Shown piece by piece: positions 43,195-54,263 of a stretch of 64,000 nt of DNA; within the stretch, counting starts at the first letter, position 1; each line of letters opens with the position of its first letter. The stretch is from positions 247,972,930 to 248,036,929 of the forward strand of contig CM070874.1 in NCBI GenBank assembly GCA_036365515.1. The letters are read 5' to 3'. Source of the stretch: Torymus aiolomorphi. Taxonomy: Eukaryota; Arthropoda; Insecta; Hymenoptera; Torymidae. The notes beneath the pieces are model-generated. The model was not told the DNA's origin, searched no databases, and saw only the letters and a program-made list of their open reading frames with translations. Position numbers and translations under genes: made by a program.

Positions 43195-44222
43195 ACTTTT
43201 TAACAAATGACTTATGGAAATAATTAAACCTGTACAACTTTTTGAACCTATGATTAAAATGAAGAACTTTAAAGAACTATATGATTAATATAAAGGACTA
43301 TTTGTTTCCATTTTTAAATAGTATATTATTATATATTTACCTCAATCAGTAATGCAAACAAGTAGAGGTATTCCTCTAACTGTTATACTCATTAACAGTT
43401 TGGATTTTACATCCCTCACCCAATTAGTTATATACCAAAAGCCATATATTGAAAATACTTTACGGATGCATTATATGGTTTTAAGAATTAACATCTATAG
43501 CTGTTATGTTAACAGCTTTGGATTTTACATCAGATGTCCCCTTCAAGAATGAAGAAAATATATAGTTAGAATTAATTGCAAGTAATTTGTCACATTTGAC
43601 ATCATCTCTCATAATGTAAGCTAAGTGAGAAGCTCCAAAACCTATTTCATAGATCGTAAAGGATTTTCAATGTTTTATGTTTACAATATGACCAGTCGGG
43701 TGATAAGGCTTTTCTTGAGGCAAAGTTTATATTCTGTGTATAAATGGTTTATAGTTATGATTTGAAAAATTCCAAAAGTAAAATTTGTTAATTTTACTTT
43801 TTCTCATATCTGGTAAAGCTTTTACCATTTAACAAATGACTTACTTGAAATATTTTATTCAAGTACAACTTTCTGAACAAGAACTATAAATTAAATATAA
43901 GGGGACCGTAAGATGAGTTTAGTAAACGACTTTGCTTCCATTCTTGAATAGTGTATTACATATATTTACCTCAAACAGTAAGGCTAACAAGTTAGAGGAA
44001 TATAATAGTTTTTGATTTTACATCAAATAACCCATTTATAAAAGAAGAAAATATTTAGAATTATTTTCAAGTAATTTGTTACAAAGACATTATCTCTCAT
44101 AATATAAGTTAAGTGAGAAGGTCCAAAACCTATTACATTCATCGTAAAGGATTTTCAATGTTTTATTTATGCAAGATGACCAGTCGGTGAAGATTTTTCT
44201 TGAAACAAAGTTTATATTCTTA
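43195..44222. repeat. tandem duplication of about 0.6 kb in leader
   Basis: Two diverged copies (about 43195-43740 and 43826-44222) share TTTAACAAATGACTTA, ATATATTTACCTCAA, AAGGATTTTCAATGTTTTAT and GATGACCAGTCGG-like words in the same order. The first copy has extra sequence near 43395-43510. Confidence 0.75.
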
Positions 44223-45025
44223 ATATAATGGTTTATAGTTATGCATTTAAATCAATGGTTCTGTCGACGTTCTTGAACAAAAATAACATAAATAAAAATA
44301 TTTTTGGTTGACAGACAACATAACGCTCTCTCTCTCCGCAATCACACACTGACACAGACTCTCTCTCTCACTCTCTCACTCTCTCTCTCTCCATCTCCCC
44401 ACGATCAAGAATAAAGCGCAGTAGCGCCGTGCTTCGTACGCCGTTAGTACTGAAATATAACTATATTCTGATACGATTTGACATCAACTATAGCCAGGCT
44501 CTCTTTCCCCCAGGCTGCGAAAAATTTTCACTGGCGGCTGAAGGAAAAAAAATATTTTGATTTCGCGGCGACGAAAACTTTATAGCTTGATAGCTTCAAT
44601 AGGAAAGCATCTTTCACGAAGAAATTTTACATGTAGAATTTAAATCAAAAATGCTTTTTAATTTCGTACCTCATGCGCGGTATCTCCGTATTTAAAAAAT
44701 GATAAGGTAAATTAACAAAAAAAAGTAGGGTTAGAACATCACACCAAAGAATAATGGGTGCGCCGACCCCCGCTTGCTCGTCTGTCCCTTCGTTCCTTAT
44801 ACTCGCCAAGCAGGGCGCTGCTGCGCCCTTTCATTTCCAAAGTGGAACGTCTGGCTAAATAACCAAGAGAACTACTGCGTTTCTGATTATGCTTGCACAC
44901 GGTAGTCGATCACAATGGCTGCCAGAACGCTTTCCCCCTCGCGGTTTCCCGTTGTGTGTGCGCACCGCGATGGCGAAATCACGACGCAGATCCCTTATAT
45001 TGTGCCACGGCCTTTCCCGTGGCCC

Positions 45026-45043
45026 CACGTTGGCTGCGCCATT
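45026..45043 (-). promoter_or_regulatory. primer binding site of gag-only element
   Basis: The minus strand reads AATGGCGCAGCCAACGTGGG directly after the 5' LTR end TTACA. It is nearly identical to the PBS at 8126. Confidence 0.75.
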
Positions 45044-46025
45044 TGTAACACTCTCCCGGGGATCAGGGCAGAGGTACGCGGGTAATTACAATTAATACCA
45101 ATCGGGTAAAACTATGTATTTATTTAGAAAACCTTAGAATCTACTTTATACAAAGAATTGGCGCGAGGTGCACGCGTCACTTTCACCGCAACAGAAAGCC
45201 TTCGCTGGCTAGCTCCGCCGGGAGCAGAAACTCTACCTCTAAGCTACAACTACAGCACGTACTGCAGCTTACGCGAATTCGGAGTCTCGTGACTCCCGAC
45301 GCGGACGCGAACACACACTTCGCTGCGAAAGCACGGGGAAGATAGGAGAGGGACAAACCTTATGCGGCCAGGCGACGCTTCTCCTGTTATCCGCTCTCAC
45401 TCTGCTCTCACACTCTGTTCTCGTTCCTAGGAGCACCCGGCACGATGGCTGGCTCCTGGGGAAGTCTGTCCGGAGAGCACGCGGCACGATGGCTGGCTCT
45501 CGCGGACGCTCTCGTGCGCGATTCGCTTCGGTGGGCACGCGGCACGGCGATAGGCGACAGAGTCACGCCGGCCGGCGTTGCCCACGCTGTTGTGCTGCTC
45601 CAGTTCGTCGATCGGCCATCTTCTTCATCGCGGCGCGAGCGAGCAGTCCACACGGCTCCCGATGCTCTCGCGCGGTGTCTCTCATGGACGGCTGACGGCG
45701 CTACAGCACAGTGCATCTCTTCCTCTCTCTCCTCTGGCGTCGGCTGCTGCTGTCAGCGGCCTGGGAGAGCGAGGCTCGCTCTTGCTCCAGCTACAGCTTG
45801 TCCTCGCTGTAGCTGCTACTCGCCTTCCCGTTCCTGGTCAGCCTGGTACGAGAGGGGAAAAACCTCCGAAGGAGATGCGCGCATGGACACGGGGTATGGG
45901 GAGGGACGGTGCGGGCGTAGGTGTGTGCGTGTGCACGACTTTGCGCGTTCACACATCGTTCGCCGCGGCCGCCGTGCCTTCCCAAATACTTTTTATTTCA
46001 GTAACGGGCAATTTGCCACGTTACA
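45044..46025 (-). repeat. 5' LTR of gag-only element
   Basis: A full-length direct copy of 37702-38684. The outer end is ACGTTACA before the resumed TA array. Confidence 0.93.
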
Positions 46026-46029
46026 ATAT

Positions 46030-46825
46030 ATATATATCAATATAAAGTTAGAAGGTTCTTTGACTATTAACAAAAGCCTTGCCCTAGAGGAATCACCTTT
46101 TTGATCACGGTATCCTATTTTTATTCTTCTAAAAGTTTTTCCAAAGTTTTTAGAACGTGGTTGTAGTGCTACTGGCGAAGGATATCACTTGAAATATAAA
46201 TCCCACGCGCCTATTAACAGTACCTCTAGGGTGACGTGGTGTGAAAAAAACTGTTTTTTCGTTTCAACTACAATTTTGTTGCTTTCCAATATTAAGTTTT
46301 ACATAATATCGTAATGGCCTGAATCATAATTGCCAGTAAATAATAAAGTTAATTTAAAATCACTTGAATTGTTTCCAAATGAATGAATATTATTTGAATT
46401 ATTAAAATGTATTTTTATATTACAATTATATATTGTAATATACAACTTCTCTACTCCTCAATATATTCTGATTATACATTTGGATTCTTCTAAAATTGTT
46501 TCCAACGAATTGCTTCCGACTGTACATTTGTATCATTCTATAAGGTTTTCCAAAGGAATTGTTTCTGACGATACATTTGTATTCTTCTAAAAGTTGTTCC
46601 AAAGGAATTGCTTCTGACTATACGATTGTATCCTTCTAAAGGTTTTTCCGAAGGAATTGTTTCTGATTATACATTTGTATCCTTCTAAAAGTTTCTTAAA
46701 AGGAATTGCTTCTGACTATACATTTGTATCCTTCTAAAAATTTTTCCAAAGGAATTTCTTTTAACTGTACATTTGTATCCTTCTAAAAGTTTTTTCAAAG
46801 GAATTGCTTCTGACTACACATTTGT
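46030..46825. repeat. satellite-like unit with 50-bp minisatellite
   Basis: From about 46470 to 46825 there are roughly seven copies of a 50-bp unit, TTTGTATCCTTCTAAAAGTT + TTTCCAAAGGAATTGCTTCT + GACTATACA. The block before it (46200-46310, CTATTAACAGTACCTCTAGG) recurs in the same orientation at 52518-52620, so the whole is a direct repeat broken by the two transposons that follow. No gene is visible. Confidence 0.8.
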
Positions 46826-47598
46826 GGCCGAATCCATCTCAAATCAGGTGGCCCGCGTATGCCTATGTCACCGATCATTTTGGGATAAAAGTATTTATGT
46901 TCTTCTCCAAAAATTATTTAACCTGTATATTTTTATTTTTTTGTTGCAACAAAATTTCATGCATTCAGCAACGTCGCAAAATTCCGAGAAAATCCTTACT
47001 TAGAAATACATTTTTTCAATGTAATTTTCAAACAGCTACTGCTTCACCAGTTTTTTAAGCTTTTTAGCATGCAACACATAATTCCACTCAGGTTTGAGCC
47101 CTCTTTCATGGTCTGTATGTTATTTTAAAAAAAAAAATACCTGAGTTATGCACTTTTTACTGAAAAATGCAGTTTTTAGAAAAATACGTTTTTCTCGAAA
47201 AAGCCTATTTTTTTTCTCAATTTTCTTTTCTCATGATAGAGGACGTAAATGGCTATCTAGGCGTGTTTGTGAAATTCACGGGTTTTTCGCTGGGATAGCG
47301 ATCACTAATGAGATAACACACAAACAAATTTTTCACGCTTAGCGCTTATATATAGTGGTATAACAATGATGTAACAGTTAATATAAAGATGTTTATCTTT
47401 TTGCGTATGTGAGTAATATACAGGTATTCTAATATGTATGTATTTTTTTTATTTATGTCTTTTAGATTTTTTATTTTTATAACTACCTTTGTTTTTCGGC
47501 TTCGTTATTCTTACTTCAGTTAGGGGACGATCAGCAGTTTTTGCTGTCAAACAATGTACTTTATCATTGCACGCTTCTTTAATCCATAAATGAGTTTT

Positions 47599-47938
47599 TC
47601 AATTTCCAGGATACTTAGGAGTAGCAAGCCAATTACCATTTTTTACTTTTCTAAACTCTTCTACGTCAACGTCTTGTAAATGTATTATTTTAATTTCGTC
47701 TGTATATTTTTGAAAGTGCTCTACAAAATCGTTGGCATTATGAATGGATTTTTCATGGGGCTCTCGAAGATTATACGAAGTAGCATAATGCTTTATCAGT
47801 CCACCCACACCATCTACAGCTCCTTTACGGTGCTCAGTAGCAGAGAACAACTATTTTATATCAAATGGTGCTCGTTTTAATTCATATAATTGAAAGCGAT
47901 TTTTAAAGTGGCTAGCGGCACTGTCTAATACAATGGTA
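47599..47938 (-). pseudogene. HGK-family coding end, left arm copy
   Basis: The minus strand encodes FKNRFQLYELKRAPFDIK, a stop, then SATEHRKGAVDGVGGLIKHY, ATSYNLREPHEKS and NDFVEHFQKYTDEIKI. It is homologous to the right arm copy. The HGK motif is altered to HRK. The C-terminal extension (NWLATPKYPGN) is longer than in the right copy. It lacks the upstream catalytic region. Confidence 0.75.
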
Positions 47939-47974
47939 ATTTTCAATCTCTTATCAAGGGGATTCGACTCAAAG

Positions 47975-48432
47975 TTTCGCAGTCACAAGTGATGACCGAA
48001 AACATGATTCAGCGTATGCTTTGCTAACAGTAAATACAATTATAACCTACTTGAAAGCCAATTGTTCTGATTCAATAAAAAAAATTACCATTGTATCAGA
48101 CGGCGCCACTATCCACTTTAAAAATCGCTTTGAATTATATGAATTAAAACGAGCACCATTTGATATAAAATGCTACTGCTACTGGGCACGGTAAAGGAGC
48201 TGTAGATGGTATGCGTGGACTTATAAAGATTTATGCTACTTCGCATAATCTTCGAGAGCCCCATGATAAATTCATTCAAAACGGCAACGATTTCGTAGAG
48301 CACGTTAAAAAATATAGAGATTTATACATTAAAGAAATGTTCAATGATAAAGTACATTGTTTGACAGCAAAGCCCGCTGATTGTCCCCTTACTGAAGTAA
48401 GAATAATGAAGCCGAAAAACAAAGGTAGTTAA
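47975..48432 (+). pseudogene. HGK-family coding region, right arm copy
   Basis: The + strand begins in the spacer with TSDDRKHDSAYALLTVNTII, continues IVSDGATIHFKNRFELYELK, then after a frame break near 48175 GAVDGMRGLIKIYATSHNLR and NDFVEHVKKYRDLYIKE, ending PLTEVRIMKPKNKGS. SDGA and the DG motif occupy the same relative positions as in the gene at 30922-34208. The broken frame and missing N-terminus mean it makes no complete protein. Confidence 0.75.
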
Positions 48433-49065
48433 AAATAAAAAATCTAAAAGACATAAATAAAAAAAAAATACATACCTATGTGCATACCTGTATATTACGC
48501 ACAAACATAAACATCTTTATATTAACTGTTACATCATTGTTATATCACTATATATAAGCGCTAAGCGTGAAAAATGTTTGTGTGTTATCTCATTAGTGAT
48601 CGCTATCCCAGCGGAGAATCCGTGAATCTCACAAACACGCGTAGATAGCTATTTACGTCCTCTATCATGAGAAAAGAATATTGAGAAAAAAAAATACGCT
48701 TTTTCGAGAAAAATGCATTTTTCAGTAAAAACTGCATAACTCGGGTATTTTTTATTTTTTTTTTAAATAACATACATACCATGAAAGAGGGCTCAAACCT
48801 GAGTGGAATTATGTGTTGCATGCTAAAAAGCTTAAGAAACTGGTGAAGCAGTAGCTGTTTGAAAATTACATTGAAAAAATGTATTTCTAAGTAAGGTTTT
48901 CTCGGAATTTTGCGACGTTGCTGAACGCATGAAATTTTGTTGCAACAAAAAAATAAAAATATACTGGTTAAATAATTTTTGGAGAAGAACAAATACTTTC
49001 ATCCCAAAATGATCGGTAACATAGGCATACGCAGGCCACCTGGTTTGAGATGGATTCGGCCTTGT

Positions 49066-49183
49066 ATCCCTCCAAAAATTTTTCCAAAGGAATTGCTTTT
49101 AATTGTACATTTATATCCTTCTAAATATGTTTCTAACAGGAAAAGTGGTTATGTAGGGCTATTGTCGAAGAATGCCACTTTAA
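49066..49183. repeat. continuation of the 50-bp minisatellite unit
   Basis: ATCCCTCCAAAAATTTTTCC and TAATTGTACATTTATATCCT continue the array interrupted at 46825. The sequence then runs TAGGGCTATTGTCGAAGAAT up to the piggyBac TTAA. The equivalent phrase at 46160 is TAGTGCTACTGGCGAAGGAT. Confidence 0.8.
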
Positions 49184-49857
49184 CCCATTAACGACCAAAA
49201 GGCCTGAATTTTTTGTCGATTTTCGACGCGATTTTTTCCGTAGTTATAGACCTTAGAAAAATTTTGCAAACACATGTTTCGACGTGAAATTTAATGCCCT
49301 TTCAGAATCTGGCCCCAAAATTATGATTGACTGCGTAATAAAAAAGTTATAGCCAATTAAACAAAAAAAAAACGTGAAAATTTTTGTAAAAATTCAAATT
49401 TGCGATTTTTTTTAGCAATGTTACCGTGAAGGAATCATGATATAAATATGATCAGGGGTGATCACGACTATCAAAGTATCTCAGGGAATTTTGGTGGAAT
49501 TTTTGAACCACTCTTTCCAACAAAATGGCGGCCCAATCGAAAGAAGTTCATAAAAAACAGAACTCATTTTTTTTTTCATGGAAACTATTGAGTTTAGAGA
49601 AAAACTTTACGGAATAAAAATGTTTCAAAATTGATCATAGAACACCCTCAAATTTTTTCAGAATTTTTGGAGAAAATTTTTGAGTTTTTGGAAAACTTGA
49701 AAAATGCAATTTTCCAAAATTATCTCCAAAAATTCTAAAAAAAATTTGAGGGAGTTCTATGATTAATTCTAAGACATTTCTGCTCTATAAACTTTTTCTC
49801 TAAACTCAATAATTTTCGAGAAAAAAACATATTCTACTCTTTGCATGACTCAGAGAC

Positions 49858-50015
49858 AACGACGAGGACGTAGTAGAATTTTGTCTCCTTCGGGGTGCTT
49901 GATTTGAGTGAGTCCCCTTGCCTCTCACTTGTCGAGGTGTTTGATTTGAGTAAGTCCCCTTGCCTCCCATTTGTCGAGGTGCTTGATTTGAGTGAGTCCC
50001 CTTGCCTCTCACTGG
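49858..50015 (-). repeat. 40-50-bp minisatellite 3' of piggyBac transposase
   Basis: On the minus strand, three to four units GTGAGAGGCAAGGGGACTCA plus CTCAAATCAAGCACCTCGAC are followed by CCCCGAAGGAGACAAAATTC and ACGTCCTCGTCGTTGTCTCT. The unit and tail match those at 12940-13175 behind the mariner-related transposase, in the same orientation relative to the gene. Confidence 0.92.
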
Positions 50016-50027
50016 AATACGAATTTT

Positions 50028-51647
50028 TTAGTGTTTCTTTTTGAAACATTCAACACAATACGATAAATCACAATTTTCGCAGATAATTCTCGTTCTTACG
50101 GGACAATAAGAACAAAGTTTGAGTTTCGTTTGCTTCGACATATTGTGTTCCTCTCTTTTTCGTTGCCCTTGCGTCATGTAATTTTTAGCTATTGAAAGTG
50201 CAAAATCTTTTGTTCCAACTCTTTTTCCCTCATCACTGACAGCATTGAATATTACAGTAGCATTTACAATCGAAGCTTGGATTAGTCTTAAAAAAACTAC
50301 CCACGTCCACTTTTTTGAACGAATACTCGGAAGCAAATTGTTACAATGTCCGTCGTGGACATCATTGCCACCCATAAAACTATTATAGATGTTAATAGCC
50401 CTCGGAAAAGGTACCTCAACTTTTTTTCGTTCTTGCTTACTATATCTCTTTGAAAGGGATAATGGAGTCACCCCTGCAGCAGTAGAAACAATCGAAACCG
50501 GTTTTGAATCCATCACAGTAATGTAATTCATCCCGCTGTTCTTATCATGCTTCACGGCATACTCACCTCTTTGAGCTTTCTTATTTAAAACATTTTTATC
50601 TTTGACTCTATCTTCTCTAATAGTACCTGTACATTTTATCCCTAGCTTCTTCAAATGTACAACGAGATCTAAGCTTGTGAAAAAATTATCAAAATATACA
50701 TGGAACATAGACATTTTGCCCGGAGGTATAACACCGAAAAACTGTTGTAGTAAGTTCATGACAACGCGAGAACCTAATGCACACTTACTAAATTTACTTC
50801 CCGTTACAGAATTTTTTCCGCAGTATAAGTGAAGACCTAATACGAAACCATCGGAAGTGCAAAGACCCCAGAATTTGAGACCAAATCGTATGGGTTTTCC
50901 TCGAATGAATTGTTTTAGTACCGTCCTCGCATAAGACTTAGCCATCATTTCATCGATGGAAAGAGCACTTCTCCATATACCGAACTTCAAAATATTAGTT
51001 TGAAATAGGTTTAGTAGTGAACGGACACGCCAACCATAGTCAGTCGGATTTTTATCTTTTATTTTTGAATATTTTAATTTTGATTTGATCTCTTCAAATT
51101 TATTACGTGGCATTCCAGAGGAAACAACGTTACAAGATAAAAAGGGATCTATTGACCAGTAGTCTCTCTGAGATTTCCTCTTGTTGAATGAAGTCAAAAT
51201 GATTATTCCCACAAATGTATTGAAGTCTTGTAAATTTAAATCGAAATTATTATTTTCTTTACAAGCGTCTATAATATATTGTTTCATTTCCGTAGAGAAA
51301 AATGTTTCAAACAGTTCTACTGGCTCACTTTCTCGTATTTTCTTTATTATTGAGCCTTTCAATCAAATTTTGTCTTCCATATCATCAATACATTTTTTCT
51401 CTCCTTCCACCCAATTGAAAACATGGTTTCCTTCTAATTTAGTTTGAGCTTCAGTGTAGGTTTTACAAGCTTCTTTGTAAGTTATATTAGAAATTTCATC
51501 ATCCGAATCAGTATCGAAATCTGATGCATCAGAACCAGAATTATCAGGATTTGGAACGGTAACTATATCATCGTAGGTGTTCTTTGATATATCAATTTCG
51601 TACATTTCATGAGAGGGAGTGGAACGTCTCTTACGTTTTTGCGACAT
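50028..51647 (-). pseudogene. piggyBac transposase with one nonsense codon
   Basis: An acidic N-terminal part (51647-51366, MSQKRKRRSTPSHEMYEIDI, then many Asp/Ser) is separated by a single TGA at 51363-51365 from a 444-codon DDE domain in the same frame. Landmarks are LSIDEMMAKSY (first Asp), FHVYFDNFFTSLDL (second Asp), SFMGGNDVHDGH (third Asp) and the C-terminal cross-brace zinc finger CSYCPVRTRIICENCDLSYC. The total length of about 540 codons is normal for the family. It excises and inserts at TTAA. All catalytic residues look present, so the copy is young and disabled mainly by the TGA. Confidence 0.95.
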
Positions 51648-52503
51648 TGTAATATAAAATAATAAAAATACGTAATGAAAACAATAACTATGGATATCAA
51701 TGCCTCTTATCGACTGATCGCATGAAATATCTCGACTTCAGACAGGGAAAGCAATCACTTCGATTCGAACGTAATTGTATGGTCACAAAATAACACGAGA
51801 CTAGCAAGTAATAAAAATGAGCTTATATAAAATTTTCTAAATTGACTTTTTGATATGTATATATATTATTATTATACACTGTACAAATTGTACTTGTTCA
51901 CACTGAAAAAAGGCAAAACATCACCATACTATTGTTAGCTGTTCTTTATTCTGTGTGAAAAATATTACACACTTTTGTGATCATGACTTAATACATTTTT
52001 TTCTCGAAAACTATTGAGTTTAGAGAAAAAGTTTATACAACAGAAATGTCTTAGAATTAATCATAGAATTGCCTCAAATTTTTTTAGAATTTTTGGAGAT
52101 GATTTTGGAAAATTGCATTTTTCAAGTTTTCCAAAAACTCAAAAATTTTCTCCAAAAATTCTGAAAAAATTTGAGGGTGTTCTATGATCAATTTTAAAAC
52201 ATTTTTATTCCGTAAACTTTTTCTCTAAACTCAATAGTTTCCATGAAAAAAAATGAGTTATGTTTTTTATGAACTTTTTTCGATTGGGCCGCCATTTTGT
52301 TGGAAAGAGTGGTTCAAAAATTCCACCAAAATTCCCTGAGATACTTTGATAGTCGTGATCACCCCTGATCATATTTATATCATGATTCCTTCACGGTAAC
52401 ATTGCTAAAAAAAATCGCAAATTTGAATTTTTGCAAAAATTTTCACGTTAATCGCGTCGAAAATCGACAAAAAATTCAGGCCTTTTGGTCGTTAATGGGT
52501 TAA

Positions 52504-53016
52504 ATAAAAATCCAACGCTTCTATTAACAGTACCTCCAGGGACGTGGCGTGGAAAAAACTGTTTTTTCATTTCAACTATAATTTTTTTGCTTCCCAATAT
52601 TAAATTTTACTTAATATATACATTTTTAATATTACATATTATGTACAAAAACTATGAGAATGTCCTATTTTATTTCATTGTTTAGAGAACATTGGGGGGG
52701 CTAGGAGGGGGCTGAGGAGTGGCGAGGGGGGTGAGGGGGGCTACGTGGTTACATTCCTCTATATAATATAGAAATATATATATATATATACACTTATATA
52801 GGTTTATGTAACCCAAGACTATATTAGTACCTACAGCCCAGAGTTCCCTATGGCAAGTGACTAAGGAAATAATGGACCCTGGGGTTATAGACTCTAGGTC
52901 GGGCCGCATAAACCCCTGTATTTAGAAATATTATGAAGCCCGGGCTGCATAATCAAAATCGGGCTCGATAAACCCCTATATACACAATAACGGGCTTTTT
53001 AAACCCCTTTCGTTAT
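52504..53016. repeat. resumed satellite-like unit, then non-coding sequence
   Basis: 52518-52620 repeats 46207-46312 in direct orientation. Then come a G-rich stretch (52688-52745) and sequence with repeated TAAACCCCT phrases (about 52910, 52972, 53003). No gene is visible. Confidence 0.65.
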
Positions 53017-53345
53017 TTCCCAAGTTTAATGGTTTCCAAATGTCTGGTTTGCTATCAAATCTGGACCTCTGAAAATGAAGTTTCCCGTTGGATTTAGCTC
53101 GATGTGTTGAAAATTCGCGTGTCACCAAACATACCTTGATTTTCCATGTTATTTAAATGGGAGAGCTGAGTTTTTTTAGATTTTTCAGCTTAACATCTCG
53201 CACAGACTAGTTACACAAATAACTCCGGCGCCATTGTATAGAACGGAAAAAATACTTTTTGTTTATGTACGACATTTTTATTTTTTGATAATTTCACCCA
53301 TTTTTATAACCTTAAAATAATTGAAAAAACACAAAAATAACGTTT
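53017..53345. repeat. left inverted repeat of Polinton-like region
   Basis: It pairs with 62680-62967. A segment of about 60 bp at 53071-53131 is present only in this copy. Confidence 0.85.
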
Positions 53346-53510
53346 TTTCGCATTATAAATAAAAACTATTTGAGTATGGTCACTTTAGTATTATTGTTAG
53401 CAATATCTACCCTTACGAAAGTTCTGTATAAATTATGCAATATTTTTATACAGAGTATACAGAATTTATACAGAAAATTTACAGAAATTCTATAGAATTT
53501 AGATAGAAAT

Positions 53511-54263
53511 CTACAAAAAAATTTTCTGTTTATTTTCTACAGAATTTCTATAGAATTTGTGTAAATATCTGTGAATTCTGCATAAACTCTGTCTAGAATT
53601 TATGCATAATTTATGCAGAACTTTTTCGTAATGGATTATTGATATGAAAGAGTTGTTCAAGAATTGTATTGAACACAAATCTCTAAATTGAGCATTTGAC
53701 ATATCTGTGTTTACATGATCATTATATACATGCTTTAAATTCATATCATCTTGTCGAAATAACATTAATAAATTATCATTATCTCGTATTAGATGCTTTG
53801 GAATGTGAGCATAAGATTGACATAGATAGAAGTAGTCCACATTTTTGTGTCTTCCCATACAAAAGAAATTTTTAATGTTTTCTTGTTTTTCACATGCTAC
53901 ATCATCAAATATGATAATTGAATTTGGAAGTACATCTTCTATTGATATTACTTCATCATGATCCTTGAATGGGAAGTACTTAATTCCATTTATAGACTTC
54001 AAGAGAAGCTTGAGAAATTTGTATTTAGGCTGTTCCAGTGATTTTGAGTAAACATACACATTTTCAAATTTTAATCCACCAGGATGAGTAATGAGTGAGA
54101 GTAGAGCATTTGTTTTGCCGCAGTTTGGTCGACCACAAAATATAGCTCTAATATTATTGGGAAGCAGTTCACCATGACGTCTTTTTGATTTTCGTTGCGT
54201 CATTAATTTATCAAAATTCACAACAGGTAGTTTAACGTGATGCTCCTTGAACGCCATGTTCAA
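53511..54263 (-). CDS. FtsK/HerA-type packaging ATPase, Polinton-like
   Basis: The 250-aa open frame has a Walker A GRPNCGKTNALL at about residues 43-54 and a Walker B-like IIIFDD at about residues 116-121, then FCMGRHKNVDYFYLCQSYA, as in the A32-like genome-packaging ATPases of Polintons and adintoviruses. It would load DNA into capsids. Length is close to the family norm. The final residues (after LHKLC) are uncertain because the 3' end runs into an AT-rich repeat with recurring AGAATTTATACAG. It is divergent from the capsid genes that start at 54364 on the other strand, leaving a shared roughly 100-bp promoter interval. The ATPase frame has no obvious break. Confidence 0.8.
   Translation of the reverse strand: MNMAFKEHHVKLPVVNFDKLMTQRKSKRRHGELLPNNIRAIFCGRPNCGKTNALLSLITHPGGLKFENVYVYSKSLEQPKYKFLKLLLKSINGIKYFPFKDHDEVISIEDVLPNSIIIFDDVACEKQENIKNFFCMGRHKNVDYFYLCQSYAHIPKHLIRDNDNLLMLFRQDDMNLKHVYNDHVNTDMSNAQFRDLCSIQFLNNSFISIIHYEKVLHKLCINSRQSLCRIHRYLHKFYRNSVENKQKIFL

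Larger units (their letters stand above)
41227..45027 (-). other. long non-coding leader of LTR element
   Basis: About 3.8 kb between the PBS and gag shows no coding motifs. It contains a foldback (41848-42816), a tandem duplication (43195-44222) and a CT-rich tract (about 44324-44400, CTCTCTCTC with CACACACTGACAC). All ORFs here come from simple sequence. Confidence 0.65.
37702..46025 (-). mobile_element. gag-only LTR retrotransposon, 8.3 kb
   Basis: Direct repeats of 983 and 982 bp (37702-38684 and 45044-46025) are the LTRs. On the minus strand they begin TGTAACGTGGCAAATTGCC and end GAGTGTTACA. The PBS TGGCGCAGCCAACGTG follows the 5' LTR and a polypurine tract precedes the 3' LTR. The element inserted in a TA array, so the TSD cannot be delimited (ATAT on both sides). 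Only a gag-like reading frame (39364-41226) is found. The 5' leader of about 3.8 kb is non-coding and repeat-filled, and only 0.7 kb separates gag from the 3' LTR, so pol is absent. It is a large non-autonomous element. Confidence 0.88.
46826..49061. mobile_element. 2.2-kb palindromic transposon, TSD TTGT
   Basis: The ends GGCCGAATCCATCTCAAATC / GATTTGAGATGGATTCGGCC-type are inverted (one mismatch) and flanked by TTGT (46822-46825 and 49062-49065). The arms pair over about 1.1 kb each (46826-47938 with 48088-49061, allowing small gaps), leaving a spacer of about 150 bp. Both arms contain the same HGK-family coding end, so the element is two head-to-head partial gene copies. The 50-bp minisatellite of the target is split at the insertion point. 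Confidence 0.92.
49184..52499 (-). mobile_element. piggyBac element with long foldback arms
   Basis: TIRs start CCCATTAACGACCAAAAGGC and are flanked by TTAA (49180-49183 and 52500-52503). The inverted similarity continues inward for roughly 500-600 bp, including TTTTCGACGCGATT, CCAACAAAATGGCGGCCC and TCCAAAAATTCT blocks that also pair locally within each arm. The transposase (50028-51647) is on the minus strand with one stop. A minisatellite follows its 3' end. Confidence 0.95.

Noticed and set aside
49806..50049. Small ORFs repeating RGKGTHSNQAPR
   Set aside because: They arise from the minisatellite behind the piggyBac gene. The equivalent array at 12940 has stops in the matching frame, so a conserved peptide is unlikely.
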